In this document: positions 43,862 through 53,095 of the stretch, piece by piece | How the letters are laid out: each line of letters begins with the position of its first letter | Position numbering within the stretch: position 1 is the first letter of the stretch | DNA from: Mesorhizobium sp. M2A.F.Ca.ET.046.03.2.1 | Lineage (GTDB): Bacteria > Pseudomonadota > Alphaproteobacteria > Rhizobiales > Rhizobiaceae | Direction of reading: 5' to 3' | Assembly: GCF_003952425.1 (NCBI RefSeq) | Contig: NZ_CP034449.1 | Span: forward strand, 5,258,001-5,322,000 | DNA length: 64,000 bases | The notes under the pieces: model-generated | Told to the model about the DNA's origin: nothing | The model's input: the letters and a program-made list of their open reading frames with translations, nothing else | Databases searched by the model: none | Program-made: the position numbers and the translations under genes

Positions 43862-45421
43862 TCATAGCGGTGCCCGGTGCCATCGCGCGAAAGTCTCGGC
43901 GATCGCGAGGACCGCAGCATGAATCGGTCCCGCGGTGAGATTGGGCATAACCGACGCGTCCACGACAAAAAGGTTGTCAAGCGCCTTGAGCCGTAGGTTC
44001 GCATCGACGACGGCGTCCACGTCCTTGCCCATCCTGCAGGTGCCGCAGGGATGATGGTGCGTGATGACCGACTGCGCGATGAAATTGTCGATCTCCGCCT
44101 CACCATTCAGAGCACCTGGCAGAAGCTCGCGCTCTCGCCAATCGGCGAGTTCGTCTCGATGGCCGATCTCTCGTGCCGCCGCCAGAGCCTGTCGGAACAG
44201 TTTTCGATCCTGGCTGGTTTGCAGATATGCGGGGTCGATGATCAACCGGTCATCGAGTTCCGGCCCGCTTACCCGCACGCCGCCGCGGCTCGTGGGATGC
44301 GTTATTCCGAACAGCAACGAATAGGCCGTGCCGGCGGCAGGCGCCTGAAAGCGTTCGGACACGATCGGCGCCACGCCGCAGCCAACGACAATTTCGGGCT
44401 GCCCGATACCGGCGAACCCGGCAGCCCGCATATAGGCCATCGATTCGGAATGCTGGAGGCGCGACGGCGGAACCGGCTTGCGGGCCGCATAAAGATTGCC
44501 GGCACCAAGCAGATGGTCCTGAAGGTTTCGACCGATTTCCGGCATATCGATCAAACAGCCAACGCCGGCGGCCTGGAGTATATCGTGCGGGCCAATGCCT
44601 GAGCGCATCAGCAAAGCCGGACTTTCCAGCGCGCCGGCGCAGAGCACAACCTGATCCGCAAAGACCTCCAAAAGGCTGCCGTGTCGTCCCACAACTTCGA
44701 GACTGCGCATGCGATTGCCGTCCAAGATCAGCCGTCGCACCCGGGATCCCGTCAGGATGGTCAGATTTCCGCGGCTTCGGACAGCCGGCGTGAGCCAGGC
44801 GTCGGCGACCGTAACCCGCCGTCCATCTCGAATGTTCAGAGAGTTCGGGGTGACGCCGATCATCTCCCCGCTGTTGTGACCCTTAAGGCGAGGCAGGCCC
44901 AACGACGCGCCTGCCTCGATGAAGGCACGGGCAAGCGGACTTACTTCGTCCGTCGGCAGATAGATCGGCAACGGCCCGCCCTTGCCGTGGATGCCATCGC
45001 CGCCAAGCGGGTGGTTTTCGATGGCCTGGAAAACCGGCAGCAGTTCATTCCAGCTCCATCGGTGATCGTCGGTCGCGTCGGCCCAGGCCTGGAAGTCGCA
45101 GGGATGGCCGCGCATGTAGCCCATGGCGTGGAGGCAACTCGAGCCGCCGATCAGCCGCCCCCGCGCCCAATGATGCACGCGGCCCGCCGTGCCGGCTTGC
45201 GGCTCCGTGCGATAGTCCCAGTCGTAGCTGCGGCCCTGAAGCGCGGGCCAGGCAGCCGGATTCCAGATGTCGGGGTCGGTCGCCTCCTCGCCTGCCTCGA
45301 TCAGCAGAACGCGACGGGCCGGCTCCTCGCTCAGCCGCGCCGCAAGCAACGCGCCTGCCGAGCCACCGCCGACGATGACGACATCGGCATCCGGGTTGCG
45401 CCCGCCAATCCCCTTGGTCAT
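43862..45421 (-). CDS. pno: Pyridoxine 4-oxidase, GMC family
   Basis: This 519-aa FAD oxidase has the N-terminal DVVIVGGGSAGALLAARLSE, the GMC signature GRLIGGSSCLHAMGYMRG and the active-site region SVITHHHPCGTCRMG, whose His is catalytic. By position (first minus-strand gene pair of the B6 locus, next to the GntR gene) and general sequence it corresponds to M. loti pyridoxine 4-oxidase, which turns pyridoxine and O2 into pyridoxal and H2O2. Other GMC substrates cannot be excluded from sequence alone. GGAGTGGAG precedes the ATG at 45421. Confidence 0.85.
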   Translation of the reverse strand: MTKGIGGRNPDADVVIVGGGSAGALLAARLSEEPARRVLLIEAGEEATDPDIWNPAAWPALQGRSYDWDYRTEPQAGTAGRVHHWARGRLIGGSSCLHAMGYMRGHPCDFQAWADATDDHRWSWNELLPVFQAIENHPLGGDGIHGKGGPLPIYLPTDEVSPLARAFIEAGASLGLPRLKGHNSGEMIGVTPNSLNIRDGRRVTVADAWLTPAVRSRGNLTILTGSRVRRLILDGNRMRSLEVVGRHGSLLEVFADQVVLCAGALESPALLMRSGIGPHDILQAAGVGCLIDMPEIGRNLQDHLLGAGNLYAARKPVPPSRLQHSESMAYMRAAGFAGIGQPEIVVGCGVAPIVSERFQAPAAGTAYSLLFGITHPTSRGGVRVSGPELDDRLIIDPAYLQTSQDRKLFRQALAAAREIGHRDELADWRERELLPGALNGEAEIDNFIAQSVITHHHPCGTCRMGKDVDAVVDANLRLKALDNLFVVDASVMPNLTAGPIHAAVLAIAETFARWHRAPL

Positions 45422-45541
45422 CTCCACTCCCAAGTTCCGTATTAACGCACCACCTCGACGGTTGCGCGCCCAGCGGTGCCGCAGACGCGCGATCCGAAAC
45501 AGAGGATTTCAAGATTTCGGCCGAGCGTTGCCTCGGAGACC

Positions 45542-46213
45542 TCAACTCTCGCTGTTCATGGACATCTTTGCCGCCGCTTTTGCCTTCAAAAGGTGCCGTT
45601 TCGAGGCTTTGCGGGCGGCCTTCTCGTCGCCGGCGGCAATGGATTCGTATATCTGCCGCATCTCCGCCAGGCTACTTTGCGCTCTGCCCTCCAAAGACAT
45701 CGAGCGTCCCCGGAAAAAGCTGATCCTGGCCACCAGACCGCGATGGACTTCCTCGAGGATGGGATTGCCGCAATTCGCAAGTATGATTGAATAGAAGTCG
45801 GCCGCGGTCATGACCTGGGCCAGGCTGTCATTGCTCGAGGCGGCTTCTTCGAAGGCGGCAAGCGATTTCTCGAGCTCACGCAACTGTTCCGTGGTGATTC
45901 TTGACGCGCATCGTCCGGCCGCCTCCACTTCCAGCAGCTCTCGAACCTCGTAGATTGCGGTTGCCTCGCTCCACGAAAGCGCCGGTATCGACGGCCCGCG
46001 ATTGGGCACGATCTCGATCAGGCGTTCGGCCTCAAGGCTGCGCAATGCCTCCCTCAGCGAGGGGCGACTGACGCCGAGCTGTGCGCACAACTGGCTTTCA
46101 ATAAGACGGTTCCCCGGCTGAAACAGCCCCGACAGGATTGCGAGCCGCAGCTTGTCGACAGTCTCTTGCTGCACTGTTCGTGGCGAAATCCGCAAATTCA
46201 GTTCGGGCGGCAT
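45542..46213 (-). CDS. GntR family (FadR subfamily) regulator of B6 catabolism
   Basis: This 223-aa protein has an N-terminal GntR winged helix (LRLAILSGLFQPGNRLIESQLCAQLGVSRPSLREALRSLEAERLIEIVPNRG) and a C-terminal FCD helical domain (YEVRELLEVEAAGRCAS, AADFYSIIL). It lies between the pyridoxine oxidase gene and the divergent catabolic operon. In M. loti, the gene at this place (mll6786) has, as I recall, been reported as a repressor of the B6 degradation genes. The ligand-binding FCD domain suggests relief by a pathway intermediate. A palindrome lies in its promoter region. Confidence 0.9.
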   Translation of the reverse strand: MPPELNLRISPRTVQQETVDKLRLAILSGLFQPGNRLIESQLCAQLGVSRPSLREALRSLEAERLIEIVPNRGPSIPALSWSEATAIYEVRELLEVEAAGRCASRITTEQLRELEKSLAAFEEAASSNDSLAQVMTAADFYSIILANCGNPILEEVHRGLVARISFFRGRSMSLEGRAQSSLAEMRQIYESIAAGDEKAARKASKRHLLKAKAAAKMSMNSES

Positions 46214-46320
46214 CGGTTGCGTCTCGTGGGCTCAGGGTCGGAATCTCGCGCATCATATGCGAGGCCACGCATATTGGACAGCGGGAACAGGTAGATTGTC
46301 AACTTTTAAGATTGCAAGAA

Positions 46321-46329
46321 TGTCAGACA
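46321..46329. promoter_or_regulatory. Candidate GntR operator between the regulator and the catabolic operon
   Basis: TGTC-A-GACA is a perfect palindrome, in the context AATGTCAGACAAT, of the kind bound by FadR-type regulators. A related half, ATTGTCAAC, is at 46295-46303. The region separates the divergent gntR and hydrolase genes. Confidence 0.45.
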
Positions 46330-46400
46330 ATCCAGGTTGACGCCCTCGTGGTTGTATGATCCTTTTACGCAAGGAAGCAGCAGCGCCGGGGATCGTAAAC

Positions 46401-47231
46401 GTGGTGGCAGACGTACTTTCCAGTCAGGTTGGTTCGCGACGTGTGGACACCAATCGCATCGCCTTGAATGTGCGCGAGAGCGGCACCGGCCCGCTGATGC
46501 TGTTTTTCCACGGCATAACGTCTAACTCCGCGGTGTTCGCGCCGTTGATGGCGCAGCTTTCGGCCCGCTTCACGACTGTAGCTGTCGACCAGAGAGGGCA
46601 TGGCCTCAGCGACAAGCCCGAAAGCGGCTACGAGGCGAATGACTACGCGGATGACATCGCCAGCCTGATACGCGCCTTCGGCCAGGGGCCTGCCATCCTC
46701 GTCGGACATTCACTCGGCGCCAGGAACTCCGTCACCGCGGCGGCGAGAAATCCGGAGCTGGTGCGGTCCGTGATCGCGATCGACTTCACCCCCTATATCG
46801 AGACCGAAGCGCTCGATGCCCTGGAGAGTCGGGTGAACGCCGGAGACCGAATTTTCAGGGATGTCGAGGCCGTCCAGGAATATCTCGCGGGCCGCTATCC
46901 GAATATTCCCGCCGATGCCATCAGGATCAGAGCGGAGAGCGGCTATCGGCGGGTCGAAGGCGGTCTGCGTCCGCTGGCGTCGCCCTCGGCGATGGCTCAG
47001 ACCGCCAAGGGCCTTCGCGCGGACCTGACGCAGGCTTACCGCGACGTGGCGAAGCCCGTCCTCATCGTCCGCGGCGAAGAGAGCAAGCTGGTTTCGGCGG
47101 CGGCGCTGGCAAAGACCAGTCGGTTGCGGCCCGATCTGCCCGTGGTGGTCGTCCCGGGAGCCGACCACTACGTCAACGAAGTGTGTCCCGAGGTCACGCT
47201 GAAAGCCATCACCAATTTCATCGACGCCTGA
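46401..47231 (+). CDS. (E)-2-(acetamidomethylene)succinate hydrolase
   Basis: This alpha/beta hydrolase of about 276 aa closely resembles the M. loti enzyme (mlr6787) as I remember it: FFHGITSNSAVFAPLM, VDQRGHGLSDKPESGYEANDYADD, the nucleophile elbow VGHSLGARNSVTAAA and GADHYVNEVCPEVTLKAI with the catalytic His. It hydrolyses the ring-opening product into succinic semialdehyde, acetate, ammonia and CO2, the last step of B6 pathway I. I start it at the GTG at 46401 behind GGGGATC; an ATG at 46356 would add 15 residues. It is the first gene of the plus-strand operon. Confidence 0.9.
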   Translation: MVADVLSSQVGSRRVDTNRIALNVRESGTGPLMLFFHGITSNSAVFAPLMAQLSARFTTVAVDQRGHGLSDKPESGYEANDYADDIASLIRAFGQGPAILVGHSLGARNSVTAAARNPELVRSVIAIDFTPYIETEALDALESRVNAGDRIFRDVEAVQEYLAGRYPNIPADAIRIRAESGYRRVEGGLRPLASPSAMAQTAKGLRADLTQAYRDVAKPVLIVRGEESKLVSAAALAKTSRLRPDLPVVVVPGADHYVNEVCPEVTLKAITNFIDA

Positions 47232-47275
47232 CGGCCCGTCGCGCCGTCTTCTTGTACGCAGCATCAGGATAGAAA

Positions 47276-48415
47276 ATGGCCAATGTAAACAAAACTCCGG
47301 GCAAGACGCGTCGCGCGGAGGTCGCCGGTGGGGGCTTCGCCGGCCTGACGGCCGCCATCGCTCTCAAGCAGAACGGCTGGGACGTCAGGTTGCACGAAAA
47401 AAGCTCCGAACTGCGGGCATTCGGCGCGGGCATCTATCTCTGGCACAATGGCCTTCGCGTGCTCGAAGGGCTGGGCGCCTTGGACGATGTTCTCCAGGGG
47501 TCGCATACGCCTCCGACCTACGAAACCTGGATGCATAACAAGTCGATCTCCAGGGAGACGTTCAACGGCCTTCCCTGGCGCATCATGACGCGCAGCCATT
47601 TGCACGATGCTCTCGTCAGCCGCGCTCGTGCCCTGGGGGTCGATATTCGCGTCGATTCCGAGGCGGTCGCGGCCGACCCGGAAGGCCGCCTGACCCTCCA
47701 GACCGGCGAGGTTCTGGAAGCCGACCTGATCGTCGGAGCGGACGGCGTGGGCTCCAAGGTCAGGGACTCCATAGGGTTCAAGCAGGACCGCTGGACGTCG
47801 AAGGATGGAATTATCCGGCTGATCGTCCCGCGCAAGAAAAAGGAACTCGGCCACGGCGAGTGGGACAACACCATCGACATGTGGAACTTCTGGCCGCGCG
47901 TCCAGCGTATCCTTTATTCGCCCTGCAACGAGAACGAATTGTATCTGGGTCTGATGGCGCCGGCCGCCGATCCGCGTGGGTCGAAAGTTCCGCTCGACCT
48001 CGAGGTCTGGGTCGAGATGTTCCCTTTCCTCGAGCCATGCCTGGTCGAAGCCGCGAAGCTCGAGACTGCGCGGTACGACACGTATCAGACGAACAAGCTG
48101 GACAGCTGGACCAGAGGCAAGGTGGCGCTGGTGGGCGACGCCGCGCATGCGATGTGCCCGGCTCTTGCCCAGGGCGCCGGCTGCGCGATGGTCAACGCCT
48201 TCAGCCTGTCGCAGGACCTGGAGGAGGGCGCTTCGGTCGAGGATGCGCTCGTCGCCTGGGAGACGCGTATTCGCCCGATCACCGATCGCTGCCAGGCCCT
48301 TTCCGGCGACTATGCGGCGAACCGCTCGCTTTCCAAGGGAAACATGTTCACGCCGGCCGCGCTCGAAGCCGCGCGCTTCGACCCGCTGCGCCGTGTCTAC
48401 TCGTGGCCGCAATAG
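47276..48415 (+). CDS. 2-methyl-3-hydroxypyridine-5-carboxylate oxygenase (MHPCO)
   Basis: This 379-aa flavoprotein is almost identical, as I recall it, to M. loti MHPCO (mlr6788), from MANVNKTPGKTRRAE through to DPLRRVYSWPQ. It carries the FAD motif VAGGGFAGLTAAIALKQNG, DLIVGADGVGSKVR and the GDAAHAM segment of the aromatic hydroxylase family. With NADH and O2 it hydroxylates and opens the pyridine ring, producing (E)-2-(acetamidomethylene)succinate. This near match is the best evidence for the organism and for the locus identity. It follows the hydrolase gene by 44 bp. Confidence 0.97.
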   Translation: MANVNKTPGKTRRAEVAGGGFAGLTAAIALKQNGWDVRLHEKSSELRAFGAGIYLWHNGLRVLEGLGALDDVLQGSHTPPTYETWMHNKSISRETFNGLPWRIMTRSHLHDALVSRARALGVDIRVDSEAVAADPEGRLTLQTGEVLEADLIVGADGVGSKVRDSIGFKQDRWTSKDGIIRLIVPRKKKELGHGEWDNTIDMWNFWPRVQRILYSPCNENELYLGLMAPAADPRGSKVPLDLEVWVEMFPFLEPCLVEAAKLETARYDTYQTNKLDSWTRGKVALVGDAAHAMCPALAQGAGCAMVNAFSLSQDLEEGASVEDALVAWETRIRPITDRCQALSGDYAANRSLSKGNMFTPAALEAARFDPLRRVYSWPQ

Positions 48416-48485
48416 GGCTCGGGCGGACTGGTCCAAGAATTAATCGGGGCGCGCGAAAGATGCGCGCTCCCTTCAGGAGATAGAG

Positions 48486-49076
48486 ATGAATTATTCCAGT
48501 GAAGTCGAGCGGGATTACGATGTCAGGGGATGGTACGCCTCGGTCCAAGAAAGCCGGCATGACGGCGGCACGCCTGGCGAGACCCTCGTCAAGGTCGCGA
48601 CTGGCGTCGTCATACGCAATCCGTTCGCCGGAAAGTACGTCGCCGAATTGTCCGATCTGACCAATCCGAGTTCGGCTATCGGCCATGCGCTCGGCGAACG
48701 TGCCGTGGCGCTGCTCGGCAACAGGCCGGTCGAGAGCTATGGCAAGGGCGGTATCGCGGGCACGGCCGGAGAGCAGGAGCATGTGGTCGCCTGCATCACC
48801 ACCGTATTTGGCGATCCGCTGCGCCAGCAGGTCGGCGGCGGCAAAGCCTGGATCTCGTCGGTCAGCAAGGTCGCCGTTGCCGGCACCACCATCGATATTC
48901 CGCTTGCCCACAAGGACGAGCTCTACATCCGCTCCCACTATGACGCCGTCACTTTTTCGGTGCCGGACGCGCCGCGCCCGGACGAGCTTTTGATCTGCGT
49001 TGCGGTCGCATCGGGCCCGCGCGTGCATCAGCGCGTCGGCGGCAAATCCGTCGCCGACCTCAAGGCCGGCGTCTAG
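48486..49076 (+). CDS. Amino acid synthesis family protein (PF06684-like), no assigned B6 step
   Basis: This 196-aa protein belongs to the group called amino acid synthesis family, a small alpha/beta fold of unknown chemistry. Visible conserved parts are GETLVKVATGVVIRNPFAGKYV, GIAGTAGEQEHVVACI and HPLR-like GDPLRQQVGGGKAWISSVSKV. The AGGAGA site and position inside the operon, between the ring-opening enzyme and the decarboxylase, argue for a role in B6 catabolism. The known pathway has no step left for it. It might bind or detoxify an intermediate. Confidence 0.8.
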   Translation: MNYSSEVERDYDVRGWYASVQESRHDGGTPGETLVKVATGVVIRNPFAGKYVAELSDLTNPSSAIGHALGERAVALLGNRPVESYGKGGIAGTAGEQEHVVACITTVFGDPLRQQVGGGKAWISSVSKVAVAGTTIDIPLAHKDELYIRSHYDAVTFSVPDAPRPDELLICVAVASGPRVHQRVGGKSVADLKAGV

Positions 49077-49106
49077 TTCGCTCGAATTGCTGAAGGACGA
49101 GATTAA

Positions 49107-49565
49107 ATGCCCCTGAACATCAAGGACCTCAAGATTACGTCGGCGGATTTCCAGCCGCTCGGAAGATTGCGCGACGAGCACGCGGGCGACAAGGGCAACG
49201 TGGTGCCCAGGCTCAGCATCAGCGGCGTTCCTGCAGGAACAAAGGAACTGGCGCTGATCTGTCATGATCCGGACGCGCCCCTGGCCAATGGTTTCACGCA
49301 TTGGGTCGTCTACGGCATCGATCCCTCGACCACCGATCTTTCGGACGCGCAGGAAAAATTTCGCGTCGGACCCAACGGCGCGGGCGACAAGCAGTATTAC
49401 GGGCCGCAGCCGCCCGCTGGCCATGGCAAGCATCACTACTACTTCTGGATCTATGCGCTCGACACGAAGGTCGAAGGCACCCCCGCCAGGGAAGAGTTCC
49501 TGCAGAAATATGCCGGGAACATCATCGAGCAGAACCGGATCGTCGGCATCTACGAGAACAAGTGA
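49107..49565 (+). CDS. YbhB/YbcL family (PEBP-like) protein
   Basis: This 152-aa protein has the Raf-kinase-inhibitor-like/PEBP signatures LALICHDPDAPLANGFTHWVVYGID and GPQPPAGHGKHHYYFWIYALD. The His and Asp residues of these motifs form the anion-binding pocket of the fold. Bacterial members have no firm function. There is no signal peptide. It sits 30 bp after the amino-acid-synthesis-family gene and 69 bp before the decarboxylase gene, so it is cotranscribed with B6 genes. Its role there is unexplained. Confidence 0.87.
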   Translation: MPLNIKDLKITSADFQPLGRLRDEHAGDKGNVVPRLSISGVPAGTKELALICHDPDAPLANGFTHWVVYGIDPSTTDLSDAQEKFRVGPNGAGDKQYYGPQPPAGHGKHHYYFWIYALDTKVEGTPAREEFLQKYAGNIIEQNRIVGIYENK

Positions 49566-49634
49566 AACCGTGGCGCGGGCGGCCGACAACAAGAATAAAA
49601 ATGGCCGCCATCGCCGCGTAATGGGAGAATTGGA

Positions 49635-50357
49635 ATGAAAGACAACAACCCGGTGCGCCAGAAGGTCTTCGAAGAGCTGGTCACGGCGACGAAGATACTT
49701 CTGCACGAAGGCATCATGGACACGTTCGGGCATATCAGCGCCCGCGACCCCGAGGACCCCGAAAGCTTCTTTCTGGCTCAGAAGCTCGCGCCGAGCCTGA
49801 TAACCGTCGACGACATCCAGCGTTTCAATCTCGACGGCGAGACGCCGGATAACCGGCCCTCCTATCTGGAGCGCTATATTCACAGCGAAATCTACAAGGC
49901 GCGGCCGGACGTCCAGTGCGTGCTCCACACCCACTCGCCGGCCGTCTTGCCCTATTGCTTCGTCGACACGCCGCTGCGGCCGGTCACCCACATGGGGGCC
50001 TTCATCGGCGAGTCCGTCCCGGTGTACGAGATCCGCGACAAGCACGGCGACGAAACGGACCTCTTCGGCGGCAGCCCCGATGTCTGCGCGGACATTGCCG
50101 AAAGCCTCGGCGGCAGCACCGTGGTCCTGATGGCGCGTCATGGCGTCGTCAATGTCGGCAACTCCGTGCGCGAGGTCGTCTTCCGCGCCTTCTATCTCGA
50201 GCAGGAAGCGAAGGCGCTCACGGCCGGCCTGCAGATCGGCACGATCAAGTATCTGTCGCCGGGCGAGATCAAGACGGCGGGAAAGCTCGTCGGCGCCCAG
50301 ATCGACCGCGGGTGGAACCACTGGTCGCAGCGCCTGAGAGAGGCTGGCCTGCTCTAG
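49635..50357 (+). CDS. 3-hydroxy-2-methylpyridine-4,5-dicarboxylate 4-decarboxylase
   Basis: This 240-aa class II aldolase-fold protein resembles M. loti HMPDdc (mlr6791). Metal-ligand histidines are visible in [12 protein letters not shown] and ARHGVVNVG, and the N-terminal segment [21 protein letters not shown] binds the substrate carboxylates. It removes CO2 from position 4 of the pyridine dicarboxylate to give 3-hydroxy-2-methylpyridine-5-carboxylate, the substrate of MHPCO. Preceded by GGAGAATTGGA. A hairpin lies 30 bp after the stop. Confidence 0.93.
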   Translation: MKDNNPVRQKVFEELVTATKILLHEGIMDTFGHISARDPEDPESFFLAQKLAPSLITVDDIQRFNLDGETPDNRPSYLERYIHSEIYKARPDVQCVLHTHSPAVLPYCFVDTPLRPVTHMGAFIGESVPVYEIRDKHGDETDLFGGSPDVCADIAESLGGSTVVLMARHGVVNVGNSVREVVFRAFYLEQEAKALTAGLQIGTIKYLSPGEIKTAGKLVGAQIDRGWNHWSQRLREAGLL

Positions 50358-50386
50358 TGCCGGCCGCCTTGTGGAATGACTAGGCG

Positions 50387-50406
50387 ATCCCGGCCCGTGC
50401 CGGGAT
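50387..50406 (+). other. Intercistronic hairpin after the decarboxylase gene
   Basis: ATCCCGGC and GCCGGGAT form an 8-bp stem with a CCGT loop, followed by TTCC. It may attenuate read-through into the 4-pyridoxate dehydrogenase gene or stabilise the upstream mRNA. Confidence 0.45.
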
Positions 50407-50458
50407 TTCCAGGCTCGGTTTCAACAGTTCACTGGCCCCCGGGCGCCGGACGAAGGCA

Positions 50459-52105
50459 ATGAAACGCATCATGCAGCACGCGCAAAGTTACGACTATGTC
50501 ATCGTTGGGGCCGGATCGGCCGGTTGCGTGCTCGCCAACCGGCTGAGCGCCGATCCGGGATGCTCGGTGCTGTTGCTCGAGGCCGGCGGCTGGGACCGCG
50601 ACCCCATGATCCACATACCGCTTGGATGGGGCAAGATCCTGACCGAGCGCCGGCACGACTGGATGTATTTCTGCGAGCCGGAGGACAATGTCGGCGGGCG
50701 CAGGGTCGAGTGCGCGCGCGGCAAGGTCATCGGCGGATCGTCGTCGACCAACGCCATGGCCTATGTGCGCGGAAATCGCGGCGACTACGACCGCTGGGCC
50801 GCCAGCGGGCTAAGCGACTGGTCGTATGACAAGGTCCTGCCCTATTTCCGGAAACAGGAAAGCTGGGAAGGGGGCGAGAGTCGCTTTCGCGGCGGGTCCG
50901 GTCCGGTGAATACCCAGTTCTGCCGCTACAAGGACACGCTGATCGAGGCGTTTGCGCAGGCCAGCGTGCAGGCAGGCTACCCGCAGACCGACGACTACAA
51001 TGGCGAGCGGCAGGAAGGCTTCGGCCGCCTGCAGATGACGATCTCCAAGGGGCGGCGCAGCTCGACCGCGTCGGCCTATCTGCGGCCGGTCCTGCGGCGG
51101 CCCAATCTCACCGTCCTCACCGAAGCGACGGCGACCAAGATCATCCTGGAAGGCACGCGCGCCACCGGCGTGGCGATAAACCATCGCGGCAGCGAGCGAA
51201 CAGTCATCGCACGCAGGGAAGTGCTGCTCTCCGGCGGGGTGATCAACACGCCGCAACTGCTGATGCTGTCCGGCATCGGGGCGCCGGACGAGCTTGCGGC
51301 GCATGGCATCCAGACACGCGTCAACCTGCCCGCGGTCGGCAAGAACCTGCAGGATCACGTCTCGGTCATTCTCATGTACCGACGCCGCGGCCCAGGGCCG
51401 TTCCTGCACAACATGCGCGCCGATCGCATCGGGCTGGATTTCGCCAAGACCTACCTTACGGGGCGCGGTTTTTCGGGCGATGTGCCCGGCGGGGTCGTCG
51501 CCTTCCTGAAAAGCGGTCCGGAGCGGCCGTTGCCGGATGTGCAACTGCTCTTCACTGCGGCTCCACTCGCCGCATGGCCCTATTTCAGGCCATTCAAGGA
51601 ACCGTTTCCCGATGGTTTCGCAACGCGCGTGGTGGCCACGCAGCCCGAGAGTCGCGGCGCGGTGAAACTCGCCTCGGCCGATCCTTCCGCGGCGCCCCTG
51701 ATCCACCAGAATTTCCTGGCCTCGCCGAAGGACTGGCAATCGCTGCGGGCCGGCTTCCGGGTGGCAAGGGATCTCGCGGCGCAACCTTCCATGCAGCCCT
51801 TCATCGAGGCGGAGTTCTTCCCCGGTCCCAAGTGCCAGAGCGACGACGATATCGATGAGCATATCCGCAAGACCTCCATCACCGTGCATCATCCGGCCGG
51901 CACCTGCCGGATGGGCGCGGACGCGGCCTCGGTCGTAGATCCGCAACTGCGAGTTCGCGGCGTCGATGGCCTGCGCGTGGTGGATGCTTCCGTCATGCCC
52001 GACCTCGTCTGCGGAAACATCAACGCGGCAGTGATCATGATTGCCGAGAAGGCCGCCGACCTTGTCGCGGAAACAAAAGCAGCAACCGAAAGCAGGGCAG
52101 CGTGA
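50459..52105 (+). CDS. 4-pyridoxic acid dehydrogenase, GMC family
   Basis: This 548-aa FAD enzyme has [20 protein letters not shown], the GMC signature [18 protein letters not shown] and the active site [14 protein letters not shown]. In M. loti the equivalent (mlr6792) oxidises 4-pyridoxate at the 5-hydroxymethyl group to 5-formyl-3-hydroxy-2-methylpyridine-4-carboxylate and is membrane-associated. No transmembrane helix or signal peptide is obvious here. The assignment rests on gene order plus family. Its stop overlaps the ATG of the next pathway dehydrogenase. Confidence 0.9.
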   Translation: MKRIMQHAQSYDYVIVGAGSAGCVLANRLSADPGCSVLLLEAGGWDRDPMIHIPLGWGKILTERRHDWMYFCEPEDNVGGRRVECARGKVIGGSSSTNAMAYVRGNRGDYDRWAASGLSDWSYDKVLPYFRKQESWEGGESRFRGGSGPVNTQFCRYKDTLIEAFAQASVQAGYPQTDDYNGERQEGFGRLQMTISKGRRSSTASAYLRPVLRRPNLTVLTEATATKIILEGTRATGVAINHRGSERTVIARREVLLSGGVINTPQLLMLSGIGAPDELAAHGIQTRVNLPAVGKNLQDHVSVILMYRRRGPGPFLHNMRADRIGLDFAKTYLTGRGFSGDVPGGVVAFLKSGPERPLPDVQLLFTAAPLAAWPYFRPFKEPFPDGFATRVVATQPESRGAVKLASADPSAAPLIHQNFLASPKDWQSLRAGFRVARDLAAQPSMQPFIEAEFFPGPKCQSDDDIDEHIRKTSITVHHPAGTCRMGADAASVVDPQLRVRGVDGLRVVDASVMPDLVCGNINAAVIMIAEKAADLVAETKAATESRAA

Positions 52106-53034
52106 TGATCCAACGTATCGCCATCATTGGTCTGGGCACGATGGGGCCCGGCATGGCCGCGCGGCTCGCCAGAGGCGGCCTTCAGGTCGTGGCCTACGAT
52201 GTCGCTCCGGCGGCGGTCGAGCGGGCTGGAACCATGCTGGGCGTGGCCGAAGCCGTGCTCGATTCCCTGGGCATCGCGCCGCCCCCGGCCGGCGCCGGAA
52301 CGGTTCGCTTCACCGATGACATAGCCGATGCGGTATCGGGCGCCGACCTGGTCATCGAGAACGTTCCCGAGAACATTTCGATCAAGGCCGATGTCTATCG
52401 CGCCATCGATGGGCTGATAGCGGCGGACACGATCGTGGCGTCCGACACGTCGGGTATCCCGATCACCAAGCTGCAGGCGAATATCTCGCATCCGGAGCGG
52501 ATGGTGGGCATGCACTGGTCGAACCCGCCGCACATCATCCCGATGATCGAGGTGATCGCCGGCGAGAAGACCGCGCCGCAAACCGTGGCGACGATCCGCG
52601 ACCTGATCCGCTCGATCGGCCTGCTTCCGGTGGTGGTGAAGAAGGACGTTCCGGGTTTCGTCGAGAACCGCGTGCTCTATGCGCTGCTGCGCGAGGCGGT
52701 CGACCTTGTCGAGCGCGGCGTCATCGAGCCGGAAGACCTCGACACCTGCGTGTCCTGGGGCATCGGCTACAAGATCGCCGTGGTCGGGCCGATGGCGCTG
52801 CTCGATATGGCGGGCCTCGATATCTACAAGTCCGTCTCGTCCTTCCTCAACGCCGATCTTTCCAACCGCGACGATGTCGCGCCGATGGTGCTGGAAAAGA
52901 CCAACGCGTCGAAGTTCGGCATCAAGTCGGGCGAGGGGATGTTCTCCTACACGCCCGAGCAGATCAAGGCGCTGCAAGGCGAACGGGCGCGCAAGCTCGT
53001 CGCGGTGCGGCGCATCTTGGAAGGACGGGAGTAG
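52105..53034 (+). CDS. 5-formyl-3-hydroxy-2-methylpyridine 4-carboxylate 5-dehydrogenase
   Basis: This 309-aa protein is of the 3-hydroxyacyl-CoA dehydrogenase fold, with NAD motif IAIIGLGTMGPGMAARLARGG, VIENVPENISIKADVY and the catalytic His region GMHWSNPPHIIPMIEV. It matches M. loti FHMPC dehydrogenase (mlr6793), which oxidises the 5-formyl group with NAD+ to give the 4,5-dicarboxylate. Its use of a hydroxyacyl-CoA dehydrogenase scaffold for an aldehyde is a known peculiarity of the pathway. I start at the ATG at 52105 that overlaps the previous stop; the GTG one codon earlier is less likely. Confidence 0.93.
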   Translation: MIQRIAIIGLGTMGPGMAARLARGGLQVVAYDVAPAAVERAGTMLGVAEAVLDSLGIAPPPAGAGTVRFTDDIADAVSGADLVIENVPENISIKADVYRAIDGLIAADTIVASDTSGIPITKLQANISHPERMVGMHWSNPPHIIPMIEVIAGEKTAPQTVATIRDLIRSIGLLPVVVKKDVPGFVENRVLYALLREAVDLVERGVIEPEDLDTCVSWGIGYKIAVVGPMALLDMAGLDIYKSVSSFLNADLSNRDDVAPMVLEKTNASKFGIKSGEGMFSYTPEQIKALQGERARKLVAVRRILEGRE

Positions 53035-53095
53035 CCGATGGCCCATCATGCTCACGAGGCCGGTCGGGTTTGGGCGCCGCATGGAGGGGCAAGCC

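Noticed and set aside
52679..53095. Upstream extension of the ABC ATPase at 53096
   Set aside because: It overlaps the FHMPC dehydrogenase gene out of frame and translates to arginine/proline-rich shadow sequence; the ATG at 53096 has a good ribosome binding site.
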